16,999 nt of DNA, taken from NCBI GenBank assembly GCA_964399625.1, contig CAYNSB010000064.1, forward strand, positions 1 through 16,999, in the 5' to 3' direction. Source of the DNA: CAYNSB01 sp964399625 (GTDB lineage: Bacteria; Planctomycetota; Phycisphaerae; Phycisphaerales; UBA1924). The notes under the pieces were generated by a model. That model did not search any database. It worked only from the letters and a program-made list of their open reading frames with translations, and had not been told where the DNA came from. Below are positions 7,574 to 14,847 of the stretch, one piece after another. Every line of letters begins with the position of its first letter. The stretch's first letter is position 1. The position numbers were made by a program, and so were the translations under genes.

Positions 7574-8139
7574 GCATCGGCCAGACTTCCCCGCTCCCGC
7601 CCGAGCGCCCGAGCTTGCCCTTGACCACGGACGAGTACGCCGCGATCCATCTCCTCGTGCTGGATGTCGACGGCGTGATGACCGACGGGTCGATCATGCT
7701 CGACGATCGCGGCGTTGAGACCAAGCGGTACCACGTGCGGGACGGATTCGCCATCAAGCTCTGGCAGCGTCTTGGGTTCCAGGTGGCGATCATCACGGGG
7801 CGCTCGGGCCAATCCATCGAGCACCGGGCCAAGGAGCTGGGCATCGTCCACCTCGTGCAGGCCTCCAAGGACAAGGGAGCGGAGCTCTCCGCCTTGCTCG
7901 CCCGCCTCGATCGGCGCGCGGACGAGGCCGCGTTCCTGGGCGATGACTGGCCGGACCTTCCCGCGATGGCCCGAGTGAAGTACCCAATGGCCGTGGGCGA
8001 CGCCCACCCGGACGTGCTATCGCGGGCGCGGTTTGTGGCGCCCTCCCCGGGCGGTCGCGGCGCGGTCCGGGACGCCGTGGAGCACATCCTTGAGCGCAAG
8101 GGCCTCCTCGATCAGGCTCGACGCCTCTACACTGGGTGA
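7570..8139 (+). CDS. kdsC: 3-deoxy-D-manno-octulosonate 8-phosphate phosphatase (HAD family)
   Basis: KdsC removes phosphate from Kdo-8-phosphate to give Kdo, acting in the cytoplasm as a tetramer. The 189 residues show the HAD motifs: LVLDVDGVMTDG with nucleophile D32 and acid/base D34, IITGRSG (74-80) as motif II, K102 in the motif III region, and the GDDWPDLP motif IV (D125, D126). The lack of a cap domain and the family-specific DGVMTDG rather than generic HAD DGTL support KdsC. The ATG overlaps the kdsD stop. The large LptC-like gene begins 3 bp after the stop, so kdsD-kdsC-lptC-like form one unit. The first 25 residues (Pro-rich) are longer than in short homologues. Confidence 0.92.
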   Translation: MSIGQTSPLPPERPSLPLTTDEYAAIHLLVLDVDGVMTDGSIMLDDRGVETKRYHVRDGFAIKLWQRLGFQVAIITGRSGQSIEHRAKELGIVHLVQASKDKGAELSALLARLDRRADEAAFLGDDWPDLPAMARVKYPMAVGDAHPDVLSRARFVAPSPGGRGAVRDAVEHILERKGLLDQARRLYTG

Positions 8140-8142
8140 ACT

Positions 8143-11100
8143 ATGGGGTCATTGGAGATGCCCTCGTCGGGGCGCAAGCCCCCGCCACGCCAGGTGCGCA
8201 CTCAGGAGGAGCGAGCGCGTCTGGGCGTTGCCATCGCCTCGGGGCTCGCGCTCCTTTTCGTCGTGATCCTGGCGTACGTGTTCCTCACGTCCAGCGGCGC
8301 GCCGACGCGTCGGCGCGACCAGCTCCCCGCGCCGCCCGAAGCGCCCCGCATGGCGGGCAGCGCCGCGACAACAGCGCCCCAGGGCGAGCTCGTGGGGCTG
8401 AAGAACTCGCGTCTGGAGTTCCTCGACAAGGACGACCCGACGCGGACCGCGGGGCGGCTCGTCTTCCAGAGCATGGACCCTCTGGAGGCGCGCAACTACG
8501 CGATCGATCTTCCGGAGTTGTGGTTCTTCCCCAAAGACGGGAGCAGCATCCGTGTGCGCGCGCAGTCGGCACGCCTCTACATGCCCGATCGTGCGAAGGA
8601 GCCGGAGAGCGGTCGCCTTGCCGGGGATGTGCTCGTCGAGGTCTTCCAGCGAGCGTCGCAAGGACGCCCCGTCGATCCCGAGAAGGACAAGCCCGCCCTC
8701 ACCTTCAGGACGCGGGCGCTGAACTTCGACGGCGTGATTGGTTCCGTCACGACGAGCGACCCGTTCACGATCAACTCCGAGCAGGCGGATTTCTCCGGGG
8801 TCGGGCTGGACATCTTGTTCAATCGCTCGGCCCAGCGCCTCGAGATGCTGCAGATCGCCAAGGGCGATGCGCTCACGATCCATCCCGATCGCGTGCGTTC
8901 GGGGCGCCGCGAGCCGCGCACGCCGAGCGCGCCCGCCCCGGGCCCTGGCCCCGCGGCGCCGACGGGGACGCCCGTTGCCGCGCCCGCAACGGACGTGCAC
9001 TATCGAGCGACGTTCGCGCAGACCGTCACACTGACGCAGAACGAGCGCACGATCGAGGCCGATGCGCTCACGCTCTGGACCCGGCTTACTAACGGCAAGC
9101 TCGCCCCGGACGCGATCACGCCGATCCGATTCTCGCGGGCTGCATCTCCGCAGGCGGCTCCGGGAAGGACCACGAATCCCCCGCCGTGGCTCGCCGCGCC
9201 CGACTTGGGCTCGCCCGCATGGGTGCCGACGGCCACCGATCCGTCCGCGCTTCCGATTGCCTTTGCCCCCAGCCCCGCGATCGCTCCGGGGGCCCCGGCA
9301 GCGCGCACGCTCGCGGACAATCCCGACGCGCCGATCGTGCTCCGCTGGGCGGGCCCGTGCGTGGTGCAGCCGCTCGATGCCCCGCCCGAGGAACTCGCTC
9401 GCGACCAGATGGCGTTGCGGTTCTCGGCCGATGCGGGCGGGAGCGTGCGCGCGCGGGATGCCGCTCGCGGCGCCGTGCTGACGGCGTCGAGCTTGCAGTA
9501 TGGGGCGACGTCTCGGACCCTCGCCATCGCGGGCGAGCCCGCGAGCGAGGGTGTGCCCGCGCGGGCAGCGACCCTGGAACTGCCCGGCGCGGGAGAGGCG
9601 AGCGCCGCGCGGATCGAGGCGGACCTCGCCCACGGGCTGATCCATATGCCCGGGCCCTCCACGTTCACCGTGGCAGCGCGTGAGGCGGGCACAGCGACGG
9701 AGGATCGCCCGCGACTGTCCTGCGCCGAGCAGGCCGATCTGACGCTGGACGTGGTCGATGGAGAGCTCACGAACACCCTGAAGCAGGCGACGTTCGCGGG
9801 AGATGTCCGGATCGTGGATCGGGCGTCGTCGCTCACGGCGCGCTTCGTGCGTGCCGACTTTGTGCGCACGCCCTTGCGTCCGGCGGCGCTGACACGCCTG
9901 ATCGCGCAGGGCGCCGCGGACATGCGCTCGGATAAGGAAGGCAGCGCGGGGCGGTTGCGGGGCGAGTCCATTGATATCGCGTTCGACGCCGGCGCGAGCG
10001 CGGTCGAGCCCACGTCGATCACCGCCCAGCGCGAGGTGAAGGTGGAGCGCGGGAGCGATCGCGTCGGCGCGGGCTATCTGGAGGCGACGCTGGCGCGCGG
10101 CCCACGCGGCTCGACCGACGTTGTCGCCGCGCGGGCACTCGACGGCGTCACGTACGCCAACGAGGCGCAGAACCTCGCGATGACGGCCGACGAACTGCAA
10201 GCGGACCTGGCGTCCGACGCTTCGCTCCCCTCGGGTCGGCGTCAGGTCGTTGAACTCGCGGGGCAGAAGGTCACGCTCGCGCGCGCTCAAGAGACGAGCA
10301 TCTCGGGCTTGAGGATGCGCCTCGACGGCGTGGGCCCAAGGATCGAGGTCTTTGGCCCGGGCGAGTTCTCGCATCGCTCCATGTCGCCCGGTCAGGGCGG
10401 AACGGCGGGGGCCGTCGCGAGCGAGGCGCACGCCACATGGACCACCGGCATGACGTTCGATGATGCGGCGGGGGTGGTCACGTGCGACGGCGAGGCGGTC
10501 GCGACGGCGTCGCCCGACCCCCGGACGCGGGATCGCTTCCAGGGTGAGCACGTGACGATCACGCTCGCGCCGCGCGAGGCAGGAGCCACCGCGCCCGCGG
10601 CGGGGGGCGAGCCGCTCGACCGCTCCCGCAGCGAGCAGCGTCGCGTGCTCAGCGCGCGGGCCCGCGGATCGATCCTGGATCGGGCCGATGGCACGAACGC
10701 AAAGGTGGAGTCGCGGCGGTACGCGGCGTCGGCGGGCGAGGGCGCGGCTCCCGCGCTGGAGCAGGCGGTGTACCTCGAGGGAGCGTCCATCTCGGCGGAC
10801 CATGCGCAGGGCACGCTCGAGGTGCCCGCGGCGGGGCGCCTGCTGCTGCGTGACGCACGCGAACGCCCCGAGCGCACCGACGGCTCGGCTTCGCCCGATG
10901 GCAGGGGAGATGCGCTGTTCGACTGGGACGGATCCATGCGCTACCGGCGAGAGTCGGGGCAGCTCGAGCTCACGCGGAACGTCCGCATGACGCACCGGCG
11001 GCTGCAGGACGCGATCGTGACGAACCTTCGCTGCGATCGCCTCGTGGCGGGCGTGAATGTGGGCGCGCCGGGGCAATCGGGCGCGAGCGAGGGCAAGGCG

Positions 11101-11379
11101 CAGCTCACGAGTGTGAACGCCACGGGCTCGGTCTCGGTGTCCTCGGGTCCGCCCGTGACGCCCGGGGCGACGCCGCCGCCCCAGCGCGAGCTCTCGGCGG
11201 ACATGGTGGAGTACGACACGGCGCGGTCCGTGATCGCGGCGCGGGCGAACCCGGGCGGGCACGTCTCGTTCATCGACACGGCTCGCGGGGCGCCGGTGAA
11301 CGCGGCCTCGATCCTCTGGAACCTGGTGGACGATCGGATCAGCGTGGACTCGCCGCAGCCGGTGTCGGCCCCGCGTTAG
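8143..11379 (+). CDS. giant membrane-anchored LptC/LptA (OstA)-like protein
   Basis: Probably a periplasmic LPS-transport bridge component. The 1078-residue product has a cytoplasmic basic stretch, one membrane helix (about 27-49, GVAIASGLALLFVVILAYVF), and a long periplasmic part with no catalytic motif. Just after the helix, LKNSRLEFLDKDDP and later RVRAQSARLYMP resemble the LptC start. Throughout are repeated short beta-rich units of OstA type, such as ADALTLWTRL, ITAQREVKVERG, VVTCDGEAVATASP and LELTRNVRMTHRRL. It is many times longer than LptC (about 190) or LptA (about 180). Context is the strongest support: it directly follows kdsD-kdsC, where lptC sits in Proteobacteria. No lptA or lptB follows. 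A TACACT box and GGGTGA precede the ATG. Family call moderate; function inferred. Confidence 0.75.
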   Translation: MGSLEMPSSGRKPPPRQVRTQEERARLGVAIASGLALLFVVILAYVFLTSSGAPTRRRDQLPAPPEAPRMAGSAATTAPQGELVGLKNSRLEFLDKDDPTRTAGRLVFQSMDPLEARNYAIDLPELWFFPKDGSSIRVRAQSARLYMPDRAKEPESGRLAGDVLVEVFQRASQGRPVDPEKDKPALTFRTRALNFDGVIGSVTTSDPFTINSEQADFSGVGLDILFNRSAQRLEMLQIAKGDALTIHPDRVRSGRREPRTPSAPAPGPGPAAPTGTPVAAPATDVHYRATFAQTVTLTQNERTIEADALTLWTRLTNGKLAPDAITPIRFSRAASPQAAPGRTTNPPPWLAAPDLGSPAWVPTATDPSALPIAFAPSPAIAPGAPAARTLADNPDAPIVLRWAGPCVVQPLDAPPEELARDQMALRFSADAGGSVRARDAARGAVLTASSLQYGATSRTLAIAGEPASEGVPARAATLELPGAGEASAARIEADLAHGLIHMPGPSTFTVAAREAGTATEDRPRLSCAEQADLTLDVVDGELTNTLKQATFAGDVRIVDRASSLTARFVRADFVRTPLRPAALTRLIAQGAADMRSDKEGSAGRLRGESIDIAFDAGASAVEPTSITAQREVKVERGSDRVGAGYLEATLARGPRGSTDVVAARALDGVTYANEAQNLAMTADELQADLASDASLPSGRRQVVELAGQKVTLARAQETSISGLRMRLDGVGPRIEVFGPGEFSHRSMSPGQGGTAGAVASEAHATWTTGMTFDDAAGVVTCDGEAVATASPDPRTRDRFQGEHVTITLAPREAGATAPAAGGEPLDRSRSEQRRVLSARARGSILDRADGTNAKVESRRYAASAGEGAAPALEQAVYLEGASISADHAQGTLEVPAAGRLLLRDARERPERTDGSASPDGRGDALFDWDGSMRYRRESGQLELTRNVRMTHRRLQDAIVTNLRCDRLVAGVNVGAPGQSGASEGKAQLTSVNATGSVSVSSGPPVTPGATPPPQRELSADMVEYDTARSVIAARANPGGHVSFIDTARGAPVNAASILWNLVDDRISVDSPQPVSAPR

Positions 11380-11399
11380 CGCCCGCGCTCCGCGACGCA

Positions 11400-11405
11400 T
11401 AACCT
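11400..11405 (+). promoter_or_regulatory. candidate -10 box of rsfS, leaderless type
   Basis: TAACCT ends 7 nt before the rsfS ATG at 11413, with TCGCCCG between and no Shine-Dalgarno. It lies in the 33-bp gap after the LptC-like gene. I saw no convincing -35. It implies that rsfS-aroB can be transcribed apart from the LPS genes. Confidence 0.38.
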
Positions 11406-11412
11406 TCGCCCG

Positions 11413-11937
11413 ATGGCACGAAAGCCCGCTTCCAAATCGGACTCGACCGCACCACGCAAGCCGCGGGGCGCCGCTCGCCCGCGCGCACGAGCCCGCGCGG
11501 AGGCGCCCTCACCCCTGGGCGCGAGCGAGGCGATCGCGACGGCGCGTGCGAACCAGCGCGAGCGTGCGCGGGCGTTCGCGATCGAAGCCGCGAGGCTCAT
11601 GAGCGACGACAAGTGCGAGGACGTGGTGGTTCTGGACGTGGGCGAGAAGAGCTCCGTGACGGAGTTCCTCGTGATCGGGTCCGGCACGTCGGACCGGCAG
11701 ATGCGCTCGGCGCTGCACCACGTGGAGGAGCTGGGCTCGCGGACGGGGTACGGCGTGCTGCGCTCGAGCAGCGACGATCGCGCGACCTGGCTGCTCGCGG
11801 ATTTCGTGAATGTCGTCGTGCACCTGTTCGAGCCCAACACGAGGGCGCACTACGACCTTGAGATGATGTGGGGCGACGCGAAGCGGCTCGCGTGGCAACG
11901 CCGGGGTGTCGGGGCGGCACGCGTCGCGGAGGAGTAG
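11413..11937 (+). CDS. rsfS: ribosome silencing factor RsfS (Iojap/DUF143)
   Basis: RsfS binds ribosomal protein uL14 and blocks joining of the ribosomal subunits when nutrients are short. The family domain covers about residues 48-156: ARAFAIEAARLMSDDKCEDVVVLDV, then TEFLVIGSGTSDRQMRS (84-99), WLLADFVNVVVHLF (126-139) and the signature TRAHYDLEMMW (143-153). The 174-residue protein is longer than typical (about 105-130) because of a basic, Ala/Pro/Arg-rich N-terminal extension of about 45 residues (KPASKSDSTAPRKPRGAARP...). The ATG at 11413 has no Shine-Dalgarno but follows a TAACCT box at leaderless distance. A start inside the domain is not excluded, but I saw no better ribosome binding site there. 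Its 3' end carries the Shine-Dalgarno of aroB. Confidence 0.93.
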   Translation: MARKPASKSDSTAPRKPRGAARPRARARAEAPSPLGASEAIATARANQRERARAFAIEAARLMSDDKCEDVVVLDVGEKSSVTEFLVIGSGTSDRQMRSALHHVEELGSRTGYGVLRSSSDDRATWLLADFVNVVVHLFEPNTRAHYDLEMMWGDAKRLAWQRRGVGAARVAEE

Positions 11938-11940
11938 GCC

Positions 11941-13104
11941 TTGTCGCAGCCCGTGCGTGTCGAGCTGGGCGAACGCTCGTATGACGTGCGCGTCGGCGCG
12001 GGCGAGCTCGCGCGGTTGGGCTCGCGTGTGCGTGGCGTGCTGGGCGCGGGGCCGGCGCGGGCGCTGCTGGTGGGCGACGCGGGCGTACCCGAGGCGTCCC
12101 TGGGCCCGGCGATCGACAATCTGCGTGCGCACGGGTTCGCTGCGACCATCGTTCGGATCGCTCCCTCGGAGGCGGTCAAGTCGCTCGCCACGCTCGAGCT
12201 CATCCTGAGGGAACTGACGCGGACGCGCCATGAGCGCACCGACCCGGTGATCGCGGTGGGTGGTGGAATCGTCGGCGATCTGGCGGGCTTCGCCGCGGCA
12301 ACTTACAGACGGGGCGTTCCGGTCGTGCAGTGCCCGAGCACGCTGCTGGCGATGGTGGACGCGGCGGTGGGCGGCAAGACGGGCGTGAACCTCGACGCGG
12401 GCGACGGGGGAGGTCCTCGCAAGAACATGGTGGGCGCGTTCTGGCAGCCGAGGCTCGTGATCGCGGATGTCTCGCTGCTGCGTTCGCTCCCGGCGCGCGA
12501 GCTTCGCGCGGGGCTTGCCGAGTGCGTCAAGCACGCGCTGATCGCGGGTGGATTCGGGGATGCGGGACTTTTCGGCGAGACCATGTCGCTGCTGCCGCGC
12601 GTGATGGCGCTCGACGGGGCAGCGCTCGAGTCGCTTGTCCAGCGGAACGTGGCTCTGAAAGCGCGGGTCGTCGCGGGCGATGAGCGAGAAGAGTCGGACG
12701 AGGCCTCGTCGGGCAGGGCACTCTTGAATCTCGGGCACACGTTCGGGCACGCGATCGAGCCGCTGCGCGGGCTGACGCTGAGCACCGGCGAGCGTTCGCC
12801 AATCCTGCATGGCGAGGCCGTGGCTCTGGGGCTGATCGCCGCGAGCGCGTGCGCCGCGAGCATCGGGGTCTGCCCGAACGAGGTGCCGGAGCAGGTTCGA
12901 GCGGCCCTCACGTCGTGCGGGCTTCCCACCAAGGTTGGGGGGTTGCCGTCAAACTCGGTACTCCTTGACGCGATGATGCACGACAAGAAGGTCGTCGGCG
13001 GGCACCTGCGGCTCGTGTTGCCCGCAGGAGCGTTCGCTGCACGAGTGGTACGAGACTTGTCTCGGGAGCGGGTCGAGGCCGCCTTGGAAGTGATTCGCCT
13101 CTGA
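11941..13104 (+). CDS. aroB: 3-dehydroquinate synthase (TTG start)
   Basis: AroB cyclises DAHP to 3-dehydroquinate, the second step of the shikimate pathway, using NAD and a metal ion. The 387-residue protein has the NAD-binding block VIAVGGGIVGDLAGFAAATYRRG (103-125), CPSTLLAMVDAAVGGKTGVN (131-150), KNMVGAFWQP, and the zinc-ligand positions E194 (GLAECVKH), H266 (LNLGHTFGHAIE) and H290 (LHGEAVALG), then MHDKKVVGGHLRLVLP. The TTG at 11941 is well supported: GGAGGAG ends 6 nt upstream, overlapping the rsfS stop, so rsfS-aroB are coupled. Two loops are longer than in E. coli: a glycine-rich one after GVN (DAGDGGGPR), and about 7 residues between the histidine motifs (STGERSP region). Neither touches a recognised catalytic residue. 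Confidence 0.96.
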   Translation: MSQPVRVELGERSYDVRVGAGELARLGSRVRGVLGAGPARALLVGDAGVPEASLGPAIDNLRAHGFAATIVRIAPSEAVKSLATLELILRELTRTRHERTDPVIAVGGGIVGDLAGFAAATYRRGVPVVQCPSTLLAMVDAAVGGKTGVNLDAGDGGGPRKNMVGAFWQPRLVIADVSLLRSLPARELRAGLAECVKHALIAGGFGDAGLFGETMSLLPRVMALDGAALESLVQRNVALKARVVAGDEREESDEASSGRALLNLGHTFGHAIEPLRGLTLSTGERSPILHGEAVALGLIAASACAASIGVCPNEVPEQVRAALTSCGLPTKVGGLPSNSVLLDAMMHDKKVVGGHLRLVLPAGAFAARVVRDLSRERVEAALEVIRL

Positions 13105-13169
13105 GGCGCTCGAGGGGCTCGCCCAGTCAGGCTGGCGCGTGACGGCGCTCCGTCGAACCAGAACCCTGA

Positions 13170-13199
13170 CTGAACCCGACCCGTGGGGACCGGGTTCAG
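13170..13199 (+). terminator. 9-bp perfect hairpin after aroB (terminator or operator)
   Basis: CTGAACCCG (13170-13178) and CGGGTTCAG (13191-13199) form a perfect stem, with a further CCC/GGG pairing possible in the loop. It lies 65 nt after the aroB stop. The downstream AACTGTTGATTTGGG is only mildly T-rich. It also ends 5 nt before the -35 box of the parA-like gene, so a regulator binding site is an alternative reading. Confidence 0.5.
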
Positions 13200-13204
13200 A
13201 ACTG

Positions 13205-13232
13205 TTGATTTGGGCAAACTTTCTCCGATAAC
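13205..13232 (+). promoter_or_regulatory. sigma70-type promoter of the ParA-CBM48 gene
   Basis: TTGATT (13205-13210) and GATAAC (13227-13232) are 16 bp apart, each 4 of 6 to consensus, in an AT-rich patch within otherwise GC-rich sequence. A start near 13239 would give a leader of about 60 nt before the ATG at 13300. Confidence 0.5.
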
Positions 13233-13299
13233 CCACCTGACGCGCAAGGTTCGCCGGGTGTATTCCGGCGTGCCTGCTGCTCGCGGCAGGAGGCCGGCG

Positions 13300-14784
13300 A
13301 TGCACATCGTCTCGATCATCAACCAGAAGGGCGGATGCGGCAAGACGACCACCGCCATCAACCTCGCGGGGATTCTCGCGCGGCGCGGGTTCCGCACGCT
13401 GCTGGTGGACATGGACCCGCAGTCGCACTGCGCCGCGGGGCTGGCGATTCCCGAGCAGCGGATCGATCAGGACATCGGGGATGCGATGCTCGCCGAGCCC
13501 GAGTCGATCAATCCTCAGCGCCTGCTGTGGCGCGTGAGTCGAAACCTCGATCTCGCGCCGAGCCGGATGAAGCTCGCGGGGCTCGAGGCTCCGCGCGGCG
13601 GGCTCGCGGAGCGTTCGGACAAGGAGCAACGCCTGGCGGGCGTGCTCCGCGTGCTGTCGCCCAACTACGACCTGTGCCTGGTGGACTGCTCGCCCTCGAT
13701 CGGGCTGCTTACTTACAACGCGCTGGCGGCGGCGACCGACATCCTGATCCCCGTCGAGACGAGCTTCTTCGCGCTCCAGGGCGCGAGCAAGCAGATCAAC
13801 ACGATCAAGACCATGACGCGGAGACTGGGGTCTTCGCCGCGGACCTGGGTCGTCGCGACGATCCACGACGACTCGAGCGTGCTCTCGCGGGACCTTCTCG
13901 CGGAGCTGCGCCGTCGCTTCGACTCGAGGGTGGCGCCCGTGGTGATCCGGCGCGACGTGACGCTCAAGGAGGCGGCATCGTTCGGTCAGCCGATCGTCGA
14001 GTACAACGAGCAGAGCGTGGGCGCGAGCGACTACGGCGCCCTGGCGGACTGGCTGGCGGGGGCGATCGGGCTTGCGCCCGGCAGCACGCCGGCGGTCCAG
14101 AGCGACTCGCCCGAGGATGGGGCGGGGCTGACGCCGACGCTCGTCGAGGCGCCCGCGCCGGCGACGCCCGTGACCACACCCGCGGCGAGCGACTTCCTCA
14201 ACGCACGGGTCGAGGAGATGGCGCAACTGGCACGCGCGATGCTCTTGAAGAAGTCCGCGACGTCGATGGAAGAAACCTCGGCGCAGCTGGCCTCGTCGCT
14301 CGCGAGCGCGTCGCGTTCTGGCGAGGCGTCGCCGCTGGTCGCGGCGGAAACGAGCGTGAGCGTGGCGGCGACGCTGGAAACCGAGATTCCCACGCCGCGC
14401 ATCCCCGCGCCGGGCGTCAATCCGCTGGTGCTGATCGAGGACAAGCCCGCGCCCGTTCCCACGAGCGCGGCGGGGCGCGAGCTCCTGGGCGTTCGCCAGA
14501 CGGCGATGGGAACGCTGTTCGTGCAGCCGCTATCCATCGGGCGGCGGGTGTCGATCGCGGGCGACTTCAACAACTGGTCGGCGACGACCCACCCGATGCG
14601 GCGCAACGAGTCGCACGGGATCTGGGAGCTGTGCATCCAGCTCCCGCCCGGGCGGCGGCAGTACCGGCTTGTGGTGGACGGTCGGTGGATCATCGATCCC
14701 CACAACCCGAGCACGGAGCCGAACCCGTACCACGAGACGAACAGCGTTGTGGTGGTGGGCGAGCCGGCGGTGGCCGGGAACTAA
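13300..14784 (+). CDS. ParA/Soj-type ATPase fused to a C-terminal AMPK/CBM48-like glycogen-binding module
   Basis: Predicted cytoplasmic dimerising ATPase that may position a carbohydrate-containing or other cargo. Residues 1-255 are a complete ParA domain: deviant Walker A KGGCGKTT (10-17, signature K10 and K15), LLVDMDPQ (35-41), Walker B LCLVDCSPSIG (126-135) and PVETSFFALQGASKQI. Residues 260-400 are an Ala/Pro/Ser-rich linker. Residues 403-487 match AMPK-beta/CBM48: VSIAGDFNNWS (W426), GIWELCIQLPPG, QYRLVVDGRWIIDP (W463) and TNSVVVV (N481), retaining the two sugar-stacking tryptophans and an Asn known in AMPK-beta. The ATG at 13300 has AGGAGG 6 nt upstream; a GTG at 13183 in the same frame lies upstream of that promoter and has no family similarity. 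494 residues. No parB is in the window. A 481-residue unknown gene follows. Confidence 0.88.
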   Translation: MHIVSIINQKGGCGKTTTAINLAGILARRGFRTLLVDMDPQSHCAAGLAIPEQRIDQDIGDAMLAEPESINPQRLLWRVSRNLDLAPSRMKLAGLEAPRGGLAERSDKEQRLAGVLRVLSPNYDLCLVDCSPSIGLLTYNALAAATDILIPVETSFFALQGASKQINTIKTMTRRLGSSPRTWVVATIHDDSSVLSRDLLAELRRRFDSRVAPVVIRRDVTLKEAASFGQPIVEYNEQSVGASDYGALADWLAGAIGLAPGSTPAVQSDSPEDGAGLTPTLVEAPAPATPVTTPAASDFLNARVEEMAQLARAMLLKKSATSMEETSAQLASSLASASRSGEASPLVAAETSVSVAATLETEIPTPRIPAPGVNPLVLIEDKPAPVPTSAAGRELLGVRQTAMGTLFVQPLSIGRRVSIAGDFNNWSATTHPMRRNESHGIWELCIQLPPGRRQYRLVVDGRWIIDPHNPSTEPNPYHETNSVVVVGEPAVAGN

Positions 14785-14847
14785 GGGGTCGGCGCCTCGC
14801 GCCGTCGTGAAGATCGGGCCCTGCGAAGCGGCCCTCGGGGAGCAAGC

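Noticed and set aside
8149..11400. A 1083-codon open frame on the minus strand opposite the LptC-like gene
   Set aside because: Composition is Arg/His/Asp-rich without any family motif, as expected for an antisense shadow in GC-rich DNA. The plus-strand frame has a membrane anchor, fits the operon and has sensible amino-acid use.
13183..13299. GTG at 13183 as the start of the ParA-like protein
   Set aside because: It falls within the loop of the 9-bp hairpin and upstream of the predicted promoter; the ATG at 13300 has AGGAGG and begins at the first beta strand of the ParA fold.
14785..14847. Small inverted repeats (GGCG/CGCC and GGGCC/GGCCC) between the ParA-like gene and the following gene
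   Set aside because: Stems of 4-5 bp without a T-tract are common by chance at this GC content; the genes are close enough to be one operon.
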